DNA of 50,997 bases from Paenibacillus sp. MSJ-34 (lineage in GTDB: Bacteria > Bacillota > Bacilli > Paenibacillales > Paenibacillaceae). Position numbers and translations under genes: made by a program. The notes under the pieces were generated by a model. The model saw only the letters and a list, made by a program, of their open reading frames with translations, made no database searches and was not told the DNA's origin. The stretch covers positions 1 to 50,997 of the forward strand of contig NZ_JAHLPR010000049.1 in assembly GCF_018918005.1 (NCBI RefSeq). Direction: 5' to 3'. Shown one piece after another: positions 17,009 to 25,006 of the stretch; positions within the stretch are counted from its first letter, which is position 1, and the number at the start of each line of letters is the position of its first letter.

Positions 17009-17147
17009 AAAACCGAATGAATGATTCGATCTATGTTCTCCACCTCTATACCAATTGTAGAAAATATATAATCTTGCACTGGTCTCACATAACTTGTGTC
17101 AATGAATCCGAGAGTTACATGCTGTGCCCAGCGTTACAGGCAAATGT

Positions 17148-17576
17148 TTATTTTTCTACCTCATACCAAATCTTATATGCTTCAATATTTTCCTCCGATT
17201 TATTGCTCGCATCGAATGTTTTGAAATATTTTGCATAATACTCATGTTCGATTTCTTCGTCGTCGTCCGTATTTATGGTCAGGTGTACTGCAGATATCTC
17301 CAAATTCCATTTGATTTTGTTGGCGATCTCGTTCATATTCTCAACCGTTGCAAATTCCTTCGTTCTCGATAGAATGGCATCGATTAATTCGTCGCTCGGT
17401 TCTTCCGAAATTTTGATTTGACAGTATAGATCCGGCCTTTGAAACATGACTTTTACTTTATTAATTTTACCCGATAGTTCTTGTATATCTTGGATATATT
17501 CCTTTGTCGGTCCTGTGTTGACATGAACCCTCGTAGAGCATCCGCTTAGAATAACTATAGAAAAAATAATTATCAA
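17148..17576 (-). CDS. Small lipoprotein of unknown function
   Basis: A predicted secreted lipoprotein: the hydrophobic start IIIFSIVILSGC ends in a lipobox, after which a soluble domain of about 120 acidic residues follows with no family I recognise. The listed TTG start at 17576 lacks a ribosome site and would give a signal peptide without a positive charge. An ATT codon at 17595-17597 in the same frame, with AAGGAG nine bases before it, would add Arg-Thr-Asn-Phe-Leu-Val and restore a normal signal peptide. The codon use is AT-rich compared with the kinase next door. It appears monocistronic. Its function is unknown. Confidence 0.65.
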   Translation of the reverse strand: MIIIFSIVILSGCSTRVHVNTGPTKEYIQDIQELSGKINKVKVMFQRPDLYCQIKISEEPSDELIDAILSRTKEFATVENMNEIANKIKWNLEISAVHLTINTDDDEEIEHEYYAKYFKTFDASNKSEENIEAYKIWYEVEK

Positions 17577-17706
17577 AACAAGAAAGTTAGTTCTAATATG
17601 ACTCCACTCCTTCTCAGTTTTCTCCTAATATAATAACATGGAAAACCGTGGTGCATGCATTAGCGTAGCAATAAATCTTCTAGCTTGGGTGTGGTGTCAT
17701 GAAAAG

Positions 17707-17905
17707 ATAACGGATTTCCAAGGTCTTATTTTTCGAATCCCAGTCGATTTTTTGGAATTAACGGATTTTCGACCCGTTAACATATCGTGATCGGCCTGAG
17801 AATCCTTGGTTTTGTGAAATTTCTACAAAAATAGAGCCCTCAAAATCCGCTAACTTCACCCAAGCAGCGGTTTTGGATAAATTAAGGCCTTCAAAGTCCG
17901 TTAAG
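17707..17905. repeat. MITE-like repeat family D (single copy here)
   Basis: About 200 bp bounded by imperfect inverted ends (ATAACGGATTT on the left, AAAGTCCGTTAAG on the right) with further TAACGGATTTT/AAAATCCGCTAA motifs inside. A 102-codon minus-strand open frame crosses it but has no ribosome site and mirrors the repeat, so it is not called. Together with flanking noncoding sequence this fills the gap between the lipoprotein and the sugar dehydrogenase. Confidence 0.45.
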
Positions 17906-18087
17906 CTTTGCTCCTCCCTATCGGAATCATCGGCTTGAAATACAGTAAAGCATTCGATGCAATAAGATGCATGGGATATTTTGTTCCTGTATGGACGATG
18001 CCGTTGGACCGGGTACCCCGGGGAATAATAAACCGTTCCAATCATATTCTTTATAGAAGAAAACAATCAAAAGGAGGGTAAAGGGAA

Positions 18088-19512
18088 TTGGTAAAAGCGA
18101 AAGTTAGTTTGCGGCCCATTGCTAGTAAGCTGAATTTACCCACTGTTTTGAAAACAACGATTCTTCCGGGTGACTCCATCGAAAGATTATTTATCGCAAC
18201 CCAGGTAGGAGAGATCTTTTACATAAGGGACGGAGCAACAAGAACTTTTTTAGATATTCGCCCACGAATCATACAACTAGGTGCTTCTAGCGGCGGATAT
18301 GATGAACGGGGATTGCTGGGACTAGCATTTCATCCCGATTTTTATTATAATCGTCTGTTTTATCTCCATTATTCGGTAGCCGGAACCCAAGGTCCGGGCG
18401 CTCTTCCAGGTCCTTTTGAATCTTTTAAGCCTAATCCTTGCGATCCCGAAACCTTAAACCTAAAGTGGACAAATAGAGAAACTCAATACGATCATATTGA
18501 TACCGTTGAAGAATGGATTCTGCAATCGAATGGCCAACCTCGAAAACGGCGGACATTGCTGAATATAAGAAGACCCTTTTTAAACCATAATGGTGTCAAT
18601 AGCTTAAACTTTTCGCCTGAAACAGGAAGACTTGTTTTGACAACCGGCGATGGCGGATCAGGCTACGATCCGTTTAATTTAAGCCAAGACGATATGGAAA
18701 TCGCAGGTAAAATCATCGAAATTGATGTAGGTAAAAATACATTGATCGATAATCCGCCCATCGTTACACGTTTTCATGAGCTGCCCGAACCGATTCAGGA
18801 AACGCTTACGGTCATAGCCAAAGGGGTTCGCAATATACCAGGCATTTCATTTCAATGGTTTTATAACGAGTATATCAAATACGTGGGAAATGTCGGACAG
18901 GATCTCGTAGAGTCGATTTTTTCATTCGTACACTATAAACCAATACCGGTTACTCGGCTTGTTCAAGCATATTTCATGAATTCGGAACTTGACCAAGAAG
19001 GATTTATTAACTTTGGCTGGCGAGGGTGGGAGGGCGCTTTTCCTACCGCGACCATAACAGGCTGCTCTGCAAATTCCGCTTTGAATCGGAAAACCATTGC
19101 TTATTACGATGAAGCGATAAAAACTTCAGTACGGCGTCTTCTGCCTCTAACAAGTTATTATCATGAAGAGCCCCGTACCGGTAAGTTTAAAGCCACTGCA
19201 CTTACAGGAGTCCAGCCATATATGGGAAATGCAATCCCCGCTTTATCGGGAAGCGTTGTGTTTACCGATCTGGCTCGGGACAAAGAATCTCAGCTTCCGG
19301 TTAGAGGGGCTTTAGCTTATACAAGGCTAAGAACAGATTGTAAACTAAATCATTATACTGTTATTGAAACCGATTATCATTTTGGGTCTCAATCCGCTTA
19401 TTATGTTAGTTTGGGAACGAATCTGAATCAAACCAGACTCTATTTAGGGGTTTACGGCTCTATGAAAGTGACTGATGCTAACCAAGGTACTGTTTTTGAA
19501 ATTGTTCCATGA
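18088..19512 (+). CDS. PQQ-dependent sugar (glucose/sorbosone-type) dehydrogenase homologue
   Basis: A 474-residue six-bladed beta-propeller of the soluble glucose/sorbosone dehydrogenase family, which oxidises sugars with pyrroloquinoline quinone. Motifs are DERGLLGLAFHPDF around residues 72-85, FLNHNGVNSLNF with the likely catalytic His167, TGDGGSGYDP, and AKGVRNIPGISF with Arg248-Asn249 in the cofactor-binding position. No signal peptide or lipobox is seen, unlike the exported bacterial enzymes. The start is TTG with AGGAGGG upstream. It ends 16 bases before an ECF transporter ATPase gene on the same strand, implying one operon. Whether it really uses PQQ, which most Bacillales are not known to make, is open. 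Confidence 0.8.
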   Translation: MVKAKVSLRPIASKLNLPTVLKTTILPGDSIERLFIATQVGEIFYIRDGATRTFLDIRPRIIQLGASSGGYDERGLLGLAFHPDFYYNRLFYLHYSVAGTQGPGALPGPFESFKPNPCDPETLNLKWTNRETQYDHIDTVEEWILQSNGQPRKRRTLLNIRRPFLNHNGVNSLNFSPETGRLVLTTGDGGSGYDPFNLSQDDMEIAGKIIEIDVGKNTLIDNPPIVTRFHELPEPIQETLTVIAKGVRNIPGISFQWFYNEYIKYVGNVGQDLVESIFSFVHYKPIPVTRLVQAYFMNSELDQEGFINFGWRGWEGAFPTATITGCSANSALNRKTIAYYDEAIKTSVRRLLPLTSYYHEEPRTGKFKATALTGVQPYMGNAIPALSGSVVFTDLARDKESQLPVRGALAYTRLRTDCKLNHYTVIETDYHFGSQSAYYVSLGTNLNQTRLYLGVYGSMKVTDANQGTVFEIVP

Positions 19513-19528
19513 ATAGCCGGAGGGGACG

Positions 19529-20335
19529 ATGAAAAACGTGATTTCGTTGAAAAACGTATCGTTTCGGTACGATTCGCGCCAGGATTGGGCACTTCGGGAC
19601 ATCAATTTAACCGTTTATGAAGGAGAATGGCTTACGATCGTGGGCGGAAACGGTTCCGGAAAATCAACGCTGGTTCGATTGATTAACGGCCTTCTTCAAC
19701 CCGCATTGGGAGAAGTCGCTGTTTGCGGAATGTTGACATGCAACCCTCTGCACTTAAGGAATATTCGCCAACATGTTGGTATGGCGTTCCAAAACGCGGA
19801 GAATCAAATTGTCGGTCTGACCGTTTGGGAGGATACGGCTTTTGGCTTGCATCATATCGGCGTTTCCCCGGAACAAGCAGATGCCCGGTGCCGCTCCGTC
19901 TTGCAAATGCTTGGGCTCTATGAACGGAAAGATCATCCTCCGTATTTGCTATCCGGCGGGGAAAAACAAAAGTTGGCGCTTGCCGGAGTTCTGGCGATGG
20001 AGCCGAAAGTGATCATTGTTGACGAGTCTGCTTCCATGCTCGATTCCAAAAGCGCGCAACAAATTCATGAGATCATGTCCGAACTGCATCGTAACCAAGT
20101 CACACTTATCCAGGTGACCCATGAGGTCGAAGAGATTTTCACTGCCGATCGTCTTGTCGTTATGCAGAAAGGCATGATCCGGTTCGATGGAACGCCCCAA
20201 GCAGCGGCACGCAATTCGAGCGTTTTTACGGATTCCGGACTCCTCCCTCCGTTTTCTGTTCGAATGCGTGATGTCGCCACGCTAAGAGGGCTGAATTTAC
20301 CTGCTATGAGCGAATTTGAATTCGCGGATCTGTGA
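19529..20335 (+). CDS. ecfA1: ECF transporter ATPase, EcfA1 type
   Basis: One of two ATPases of an energy-coupling-factor micronutrient importer. Walker A GGNGSGKST at 39-47, Q-loop AFQNAENQIV, signature LLSGGEKQKLALAGVL, Walker B VIIVDESAS (with the catalytic Glu) and the switch His in VTHEVEE are all present. The 'QNAENQ' form of the Q-loop and the C-terminal extension ending in LPAMSEFEFADL are typical of EcfA proteins. The ATG follows GGAGGGG. The gene overlaps the next ATPase gene by one or a few bases, and the order A1-A2-T-S is complete, so this is a dedicated (possibly group I) ECF system rather than the shared ribosomal-locus cassette. Confidence 0.9.
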   Translation: MKNVISLKNVSFRYDSRQDWALRDINLTVYEGEWLTIVGGNGSGKSTLVRLINGLLQPALGEVAVCGMLTCNPLHLRNIRQHVGMAFQNAENQIVGLTVWEDTAFGLHHIGVSPEQADARCRSVLQMLGLYERKDHPPYLLSGGEKQKLALAGVLAMEPKVIIVDESASMLDSKSAQQIHEIMSELHRNQVTLIQVTHEVEEIFTADRLVVMQKGMIRFDGTPQAAARNSSVFTDSGLLPPFSVRMRDVATLRGLNLPAMSEFEFADL

Positions 20336-21192
20336 TGGATATTGTTGTAGAGAACGTAAATTGCATGTTGGCCGCCAGAACCCCTTTTTATCAAAAAGTC
20401 ATTGATCGAATCTCGTTGCATATTCCCGCAGGGCAGTTCGTAGCGATGATGGGACCGACCGGGAGTGGAAAAACGACATTGGGACAAATGATCGGAGGCC
20501 TGATCCCCTCTCATTCAGGGGTAATAAGGATCGGACCTTACCGAGTCAATAAAAAGACCGACCGCCGCCGCCTTTGGAAAGCAATCGGATTTTTATTCCA
20601 ATTCCCCGAGCACCAAGTACTCGAGGATACGGTTTTCACCCATATCGGAGCCGGACTCCATCGTTTAGGCATGAGGCGGGAATGGGTTTCCGAGCAGGTA
20701 AAACAAGCCATGGAAGCCGTGGGGTTATGCTATTCGCAATTCAAAGACCTGTCACCGTTTCAAATCAGCGGCGGTGAATTGCGACGGATTGCACTGGCGG
20801 GAGTTTTGGTTGCGGAACCGGAAATTCTTATTCTGGATGAACCGACAGCGGGCCTGGATAGCCGGGAACGGAGCAGAATGTTATCGTACATCAAGCGAAT
20901 TCATGATGAGAACAAAATGACGGTTATCTATATTACTCATCGGCTTGAAGAAGCCCTCGAGTACGCTGACCGGATTCTCGTGCTGGACCATGGTCGATTG
21001 TATGCGGATTTCCACCCTTGTAAAATTCGGGATCACTGGCCGCGGCTGGAACGAATCGGTTTTGTGAAAACGCCCCTCCTCCGTTTTATCGATGCACTTG
21101 AGAAGCGGGCCGCCGAACCATTGCCCGAAAGTTTATATAAAGAAGAGCAACTGATGTCATTCATCGCTAATCTCTCTAGGGAGGACCTGTGA
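20335..21192 (+). CDS. ecfA2: ECF transporter ATPase, EcfA2 type
   Basis: The second ATPase of the ECF module. Walker A is GPTGSGKTT, Q-loop FLFQFPEHQVLEDTV (the 'FPEHQL' form typical of EcfA2), signature FQISGGELRRIALAGVL, Walker B ILILDEPTAGLD, and switch His in ITHRLEE. The signature has ISGGE in place of LSGGE, still a functional form. ATG 20335 overlaps the EcfA1 stop as TGATG; GTG 20332 is an alternative. The C-terminal domain of about 60 residues is normal for the family. It pairs with EcfA1 and is held to the membrane by EcfT. Confidence 0.9.
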   Translation: MDIVVENVNCMLAARTPFYQKVIDRISLHIPAGQFVAMMGPTGSGKTTLGQMIGGLIPSHSGVIRIGPYRVNKKTDRRRLWKAIGFLFQFPEHQVLEDTVFTHIGAGLHRLGMRREWVSEQVKQAMEAVGLCYSQFKDLSPFQISGGELRRIALAGVLVAEPEILILDEPTAGLDSRERSRMLSYIKRIHDENKMTVIYITHRLEEALEYADRILVLDHGRLYADFHPCKIRDHWPRLERIGFVKTPLLRFIDALEKRAAEPLPESLYKEEQLMSFIANLSREDL

Positions 21193-21193
21193 C

Positions 21194-21958
21194 GTGCAAT
21201 GGTTGAAGTTGCTGTCTTTAGGGCTGTCTATGAACACACGCTCTTTTTTGCAGGACTTGGACCCTCGTTCAAAACTTATTTTTGCTGCGACCTATTTATT
21301 TTTGGTTGCCTGTTCGAATGATCTAATCAGCATGGTTTTGTATGCAATCTCCGGATTTTTAATCGTTTTCGCCGCCCGGTTGCCGCTAGTTTATTTATGG
21401 AATGGCCTGAAGGGTTTGCTCCCCCTTCTGCTGGCGCTGTTTTGTTACCACATGCTGTTAGGCGATATGAAACATGCGGCTATTCTGCCTTGCAAGCTCA
21501 TTTTTTTTATCCTAACGGCTCTCGTGCTCAGTGCAACGACCGCCCCGACAAAGCTGGCAGACGGTCTGGAGGCCGTCATGCGCCCGCTTGCTCTCATACG
21601 ATTTCCGGTTCATCATTTCGTCTTTATGATCTCGGTGGCCTTCCGGTTCATTCCTCTCTTTGTCGACGAAACGGATTCCATGTTGAAATCGCAAAAAGTG
21701 AAACACGCACGTGATCAAGACAAAAGGTTTCGAACAAAAATACAATCACTTCTTCAGCTTCTCGTTGCTCTGCTCGTTGCCGCGCTTCGCCGTGCGGACC
21801 AATTGGCTCTCGCTATGGACGCTCGTTGTTACTTACCGGGAAATAAAATCCGGGCACGCCGGTTGCAGTTTCGTTGGCGTGATTGGATGGTTATCTTTTC
21901 TGCGATGGTTCTGCTTCTGATCGATATCCTGTTGAAAGGAGCAATTGGGAAAGGATGA
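21194..21958 (+). CDS. ecfT: ECF transporter transmembrane coupling protein EcfT
   Basis: The membrane scaffold that links the two ATPases to the substrate-binding S component. It opens with the conserved LQDLDPRSKLIFA segment, has about five hydrophobic helices, and its cytoplasmic C-terminal coupling helices include ALRRADQLALAMDARCY, the usual 'ARR...ALAMEARGY' coupling region with Cys for Gly in the last motif. The start is GTG with AGGGAGG upstream, two bases after the EcfA2 stop. It ends overlapping or adjacent to the S-component start. Confidence 0.88.
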   Translation: MQWLKLLSLGLSMNTRSFLQDLDPRSKLIFAATYLFLVACSNDLISMVLYAISGFLIVFAARLPLVYLWNGLKGLLPLLLALFCYHMLLGDMKHAAILPCKLIFFILTALVLSATTAPTKLADGLEAVMRPLALIRFPVHHFVFMISVAFRFIPLFVDETDSMLKSQKVKHARDQDKRFRTKIQSLLQLLVALLVAALRRADQLALAMDARCYLPGNKIRARRLQFRWRDWMVIFSAMVLLLIDILLKGAIGKG

Positions 21959-21963
21959 ACCCG

Positions 21964-22533
21964 ATGAAAAAATATTGGTTGAAGCCGGTATGTGTAGAAG
22001 TTTCAGAGATGAACGCCCGTTTTGGAGCAGCCGAAGCTGCCACAAGAAAAATGATTACTGTCGCTTTTCTTGCCGCGCTATCCGCCATGTTCCAATCCAT
22101 GGGAGGGTTATTGCCGGGGATAGGCTACTTGATTAGTCCCCTCGCCACAGCCCCCATTGTGTTAAGCACCGTCCTTTCTCTCGGTTCCGGTCTGACCGCT
22201 TATGCGCTCGCTATGTTGCTTCTCTTTTTTATCCAACCGAGCGAACTGATCGTGTTTCCTTTCACGACAGGCATATTGGGGCTTGGGATTGGCGGTTCGC
22301 TGTTATATTTGAAAATACGTTTATCGGCGGTGATTGCCGGGTCGTTGTCTTTGTGGGCAGGAATCCTTTTGTTGCTTTACGTTTTTCGATTTCCTGTTCT
22401 AGGCCCAGCCGTTTCAACTACATTTAACCTGAGTACCATCGCAATGGTTTATGTGTTCTCGCTGTTCTACAGCTGGCTCTGGGTAGAAATAAGCAGGTAT
22501 GTCATTCAAAAAACAAGCAAAGTGATTGCTTGA
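21964..22533 (+). CDS. ECF transporter S component, substrate unknown
   Basis: A small membrane protein of about 190 residues with some six hydrophobic segments, in the position expected of the substrate-capturing S component. After a short hydrophilic N-terminus, the first helix carries TVAFLAALSAMFQSMGGLLP with small residues on one face, as in the helix of S components that packs on EcfT. ATG 21964 is preferred; ATG 21955, overlapping the EcfT stop, is possible. I do not recognise a signature for biotin, riboflavin, thiamin, folate, cobalt or nickel. No riboswitch is visible upstream of the operon, so the substrate has to be deduced from the sugar dehydrogenase context, which is weak. Confidence 0.75.
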   Translation: MKKYWLKPVCVEVSEMNARFGAAEAATRKMITVAFLAALSAMFQSMGGLLPGIGYLISPLATAPIVLSTVLSLGSGLTAYALAMLLLFFIQPSELIVFPFTTGILGLGIGGSLLYLKIRLSAVIAGSLSLWAGILLLLYVFRFPVLGPAVSTTFNLSTIAMVYVFSLFYSWLWVEISRYVIQKTSKVIA

Positions 22534-22617
22534 TCCCAACTCCGATAACGAATCATATGCTTTCTTCACAATGCCGAATTCCGCCACCGGTGATGGAACT
22601 GGTTTTATTGCGCATTC

Positions 22618-22803
22618 GGCGCTAACGAAACTAGCAATCCTTATTCTGCTCATAATGAAGACGTCCCAATCCTAACGAAAGTACGCATCGTTATTCATTG
22701 GAAACCGGCCGTTTTACCGCCTTTTTCCCCTCATTAGCGTGCTTCAGTTTCGTTACACGAGCAACAAGGTGATTTACGGGCTATTAGCGTGCATATGTTT
22801 CGT
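22618..22803 (+). repeat. Intergenic repeat family A, copy 2
   Basis: Starts with GGCGCTAACGAAACT and carries the same internal order of TAACGAAA and TTTCGTTA motifs as the copies at 261 and 41843, including the AACAAGGTGATTTACGGGCT segment shared with the latter. Its right end meets an IS3 OrfA remnant at about 22815. Confidence 0.6.
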
Positions 22804-22814
22804 CCCGGAATAAC

Positions 22815-22981
22815 GAACCCTTCAACGACTTCCGGCTCACCGCCGTACTTCTTCATCCAGCCGTATAACGTATTGTCCTTGATTTTTAGTTCGCGGGCGA
22901 CCTCCGCCACCGCCTTTCCGCTTTCCTTGACGTACTGAACTGTCTTTCTCTTGTACGCTTCATTATACAGGGGTTTTTCAT
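22815..22981 (-). pseudogene. IS3-family transposase OrfA remnant (frameshifted, truncated)
   Basis: On the minus strand an ATG with GGAGGT upstream is followed by AAAAACCCC. With one extra A the frame would read MKKPLYNEAYKRKTVQYVKE and then SGKAVAEVARELKIKDNTLY and GWMKKYGGEPEVVEGF, the helix-turn-helix start of an IS3-type OrfA. As it stands, a one-base deletion in the A run breaks the frame right after the start, and the similarity ends where the family A repeat begins, so at most 55 codons survive. No OrfB is present. It is a dead insertion-sequence fragment beside the toxin-antitoxin genes. Confidence 0.7.
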
Positions 22982-23087
22982 TCTGACACAGACCTCCGAT
23001 TATTCTTCATTTCTTTAGCGCCTGTGACTGAGATATTTTTTTGTTAACCGTAAACATAAAAAAAGACCGTCGATCCGAACGGTCGAA

Positions 23088-23462
23088 TCAATCCGAGTAA
23101 CTGGAATTGATTACTTGGTCACGCGTCCGTTTGGTACGCGCGGGTAAAATATTGATGACATCCACAACCCGATCCTGTTCGTGAACAGCGTAATAAATCA
23201 GATAATTCAAAAACACATGCCTGCTTCTTCCATAAGTCATCCGCCGAAGCCCTTTGAAACTGCCGCGTTCAACTGCGGGACCCACGTATGGATTAAGCGC
23301 CAACAAGTTCTCTATATAGTCGATGATTTCGATTTCCTTCGTGTACCACCATTGCAACGGTTCCGGCCCTTGTTCCGCAAAAAAACGTTCGATTCGATCC
23401 AAGCATACATCGAACTCTTCTTTAAAAATTACACGAAAGGGCCGGTTATTTTCTTCGCTCAC
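23088..23462 (-). CDS. ParE/RelE-family type II toxin
   Basis: A 124-residue toxin-like protein of the RelE/ParE fold. The order is an N-terminal strand (PFRVIFKEEFDVCLDRIERF), two helices with a Trp-rich turn, then LALNPYVGPAVERGSFKGLR with RRMTYGRSRHVFLNYLIYYAVHEQDRVVDVINILPART forming the C-terminal sheet, the layout of ParE proteins. RelE-type toxins cut ribosome-bound mRNA and ParE types poison gyrase; which applies is not evident. The start is GTG with GGAG seven bases upstream, inside the antitoxin gene, which it overlaps by 17 bases. This antitoxin-first, overlapping layout supports the pairing. Confidence 0.75.
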   Translation of the reverse strand: MSEENNRPFRVIFKEEFDVCLDRIERFFAEQGPEPLQWWYTKEIEIIDYIENLLALNPYVGPAVERGSFKGLRRMTYGRSRHVFLNYLIYYAVHEQDRVVDVINILPARTKRTRDQVINSSYSD

Positions 23463-23718
23463 GACGCTTCTCCTTCAGTTCACTGGCCGAGTAGCCTTTC
23501 ATATCAGGATTATCCAAATAATTCTGCAACGAAGCTTTCAGTTCAGGATCATCCTCAATCTCCTGAGCCAAATCCATTTTCCCGTCATCGCCCATAGCTG
23601 GATCGAAGTTTTCCACTTCAACGGAAACCAGTTTACCATCAATCACGAAAAGGCCCGACTGCTTGCCTTCCAACGCATGTAGCAACTCTACCTTCGCTTT
23701 GTCGCTTAATGGGTTCAT
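23446..23718 (-). CDS. Antitoxin partner of the ParE/RelE toxin
   Basis: A 90-residue acidic protein just upstream of and overlapping the toxin gene. It shows an N-terminal helix (KAKVELLHALEGKQ), a short strand pair (GLFVIDGKLVSVEVENFDP) and an acidic helical C-terminus ending in a basic KEKRRERRK tail. I see no clear Phd, RelB or Arc-type DNA-binding motif, so the assignment rests on position and size. ATG 23718 is chosen because GGAGGTGAA lies eight bases upstream; the longer frame from 23748 has none. A probable operator-promoter lies about 55-80 bases upstream. Confidence 0.65.
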   Translation of the reverse strand: MNPLSDKAKVELLHALEGKQSGLFVIDGKLVSVEVENFDPAMGDDGKMDLAQEIEDDPELKASLQNYLDNPDMKGYSASELKEKRRERRK

Positions 23719-23771
23719 CCGGTTCACCTCCACTTCATTTTCACACACGATCCCTGATTCTGCTTGTTACT

Positions 23772-23801
23772 ATCATAGCATCGACGACATGTCCTGTCGA
23801 T
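23772..23801 (-). promoter_or_regulatory. Candidate promoter and operator of the toxin-antitoxin operon
   Basis: On the minus strand a TATGAT -10-like hexamer (23772-23777) directly follows an interrupted inverted repeat, ATCGAC...GTCGAT with a central ACATGT (23780-23801). An inverted repeat overlapping the promoter is the usual arrangement for antitoxin autorepression. A clear -35 was not found. Confidence 0.4.
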
Positions 23802-23886
23802 ATTCACGCCTCCTACCGAGATAAACCATCCGTCTGCCTGCTACGTTGGATCGGGCGCTCCAGTCGCCACTTTACAAAATAAATTA

Positions 23887-24507
23887 ATGACAGATATCAT
23901 TGCTCAGGACGAGGAAAGCAATATCTTGGAACACTTTATTCAGAACAAAAACAACTTGTTTAGTAGTTTCTACAAGTGTTTTTGCAAATATAAAAATGCT
24001 TATCCAGTTGAGTTTTACAAGTACTTCAAACAATTAAATGATGATTGGCATTATTATTTTGGGAAGAGCCTTATAAAAGCTCCATTCAAATCTAAGTTTC
24101 CTGCTTATGCAAATGGAGAGTATAAAGCTGAGGTAATACGTTATTCCTCCAACTTTATATCAGATGATAACAAGTCATTACTTACCGATATTGAAGAAGA
24201 CAATGGAGAAATATCTTATGAAGTCTTCATATACACTCTTTATTTGCAGAAATTTCTTTCAGAAATAATAAGACATTCGAAGCCTGTATGGTGGATAAAT
24301 TGTATACCTAATATTATGTATTCTCCAATTCTATCTTTTGAAAGAGGGCGTAATCGGCAAGGACTTTTTATATATCAAGCATATCTCTCTTACATCGAAA
24401 GTGTGTATGGTTCTTTAGTAGTTGCCCAACAAAGAATCTGGGCTGATACAATTATTGTTGTAGAAAATAAAGAACAAGAGAAAATCGTATGTTACAAATT
24501 ACATTAA
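23887..24507 (+). CDS. Protein of unknown function, AT-rich
   Basis: A 206-residue protein rich in aromatic residues, Lys, Asn and Ile, with no signal peptide and no membrane helix I would trust. The sequence is clearly more AT-rich than its neighbours, which suggests recent transfer. There is no ribosome site before the ATG, and the start lies just after GC-rich sequence, so it may be the C-terminal part of a larger gene cut by the same event that brought in the repeats. Recurrent features are FYKCFCKYKNAYPVEFYKYF near the start and PVWWINCIPNIMYSP in the middle. I do not recognise a family. Its place beside a toxin-antitoxin pair and an IS remnant is typical of defence or mobile cargo, but that is only context. 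Confidence 0.55.
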   Translation: MTDIIAQDEESNILEHFIQNKNNLFSSFYKCFCKYKNAYPVEFYKYFKQLNDDWHYYFGKSLIKAPFKSKFPAYANGEYKAEVIRYSSNFISDDNKSLLTDIEEDNGEISYEVFIYTLYLQKFLSEIIRHSKPVWWINCIPNIMYSPILSFERGRNRQGLFIYQAYLSYIESVYGSLVVAQQRIWADTIIVVENKEQEKIVCYKLH

Positions 24508-24526
24508 CGCTAACAAAACAAGGAGG

Positions 24527-24551
24527 CTGTCTATTAACTGTGGACAGTTTT
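24527..24551 (+). terminator. Weak terminator-like hairpin after the unknown gene
   Basis: CTGTC and GACAG form a five-pair stem with an 11-base loop, followed by TTTTC, 20 bases beyond the stop codon at 24507. The rest of the gap to 25006 contains the 50-nt repeat E and no other recognisable feature. Confidence 0.35.
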
Positions 24552-24839
24552 CTAATTTGCTTCTCAAATGCTCAGATCGATTTTCTTTTCGACAAGAGAT
24601 TTACCTCTGCATTAAAAATCCATATAAGAGGGCGATTTGGAAATTAATAAAATGTGTCCACATTAAATCGACAGTCTCCAAGGTAACTCTAATTCCTTTT
24701 GTGCCGCGGTGCACTTATCTTTTACAAAATCGTTTCAATGAGTATTCGGGCTGCTTGTTTATCACTTCCTAAACTTGACTGATAATTTGACACAAGTTAA
24801 GCTCTATTTATCAGCTTCGTATATCACTTGAGTTATCTT

Positions 24840-24889
24840 CCATGATTATACATCTAGCAGCCAGAGGGCGGAAGCCCCGCAGCGCGAAT
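24840..24889 (+). repeat. 50-nt repeat E, copy 2, with GNRA-type hairpin
   Basis: The second copy of the element at 2346-2395, with the hairpin in the form GGGC-GGAA-GCCC. It lies 118 bases beyond the stop of the acetolactate synthase gene, almost the same distance as copy 1 has from the LCP stop. Confidence 0.45.
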
Positions 24890-25006
24890 ACGTCGCTTGA
24901 ACGACAGTGAAAATGCCAATTCATTCTGCAGACTTATCCTAAGATAAAACCCCTGCTGGATGAATTCTTATCCATCCCCCACAAACTCCAACTAACCCTA
25001 CCGGAG

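Noticed and set aside
15743-17020. 425-codon plus-strand open frame
   Set aside because: It is antisense to the dihydroxyacetone kinase, has no ribosome site, and its Arg/His-rich composition is that of a GC-rich gene read backwards.
17758-18066. 102-codon minus-strand open frame
   Set aside because: Overlaps the family D repeat, has no ribosome site and no protein-like character.
24557-24772. 71-codon plus-strand open frame after the unknown gene
   Set aside because: No ribosome site and no recognisable domain; likely chance in AT-rich sequence.
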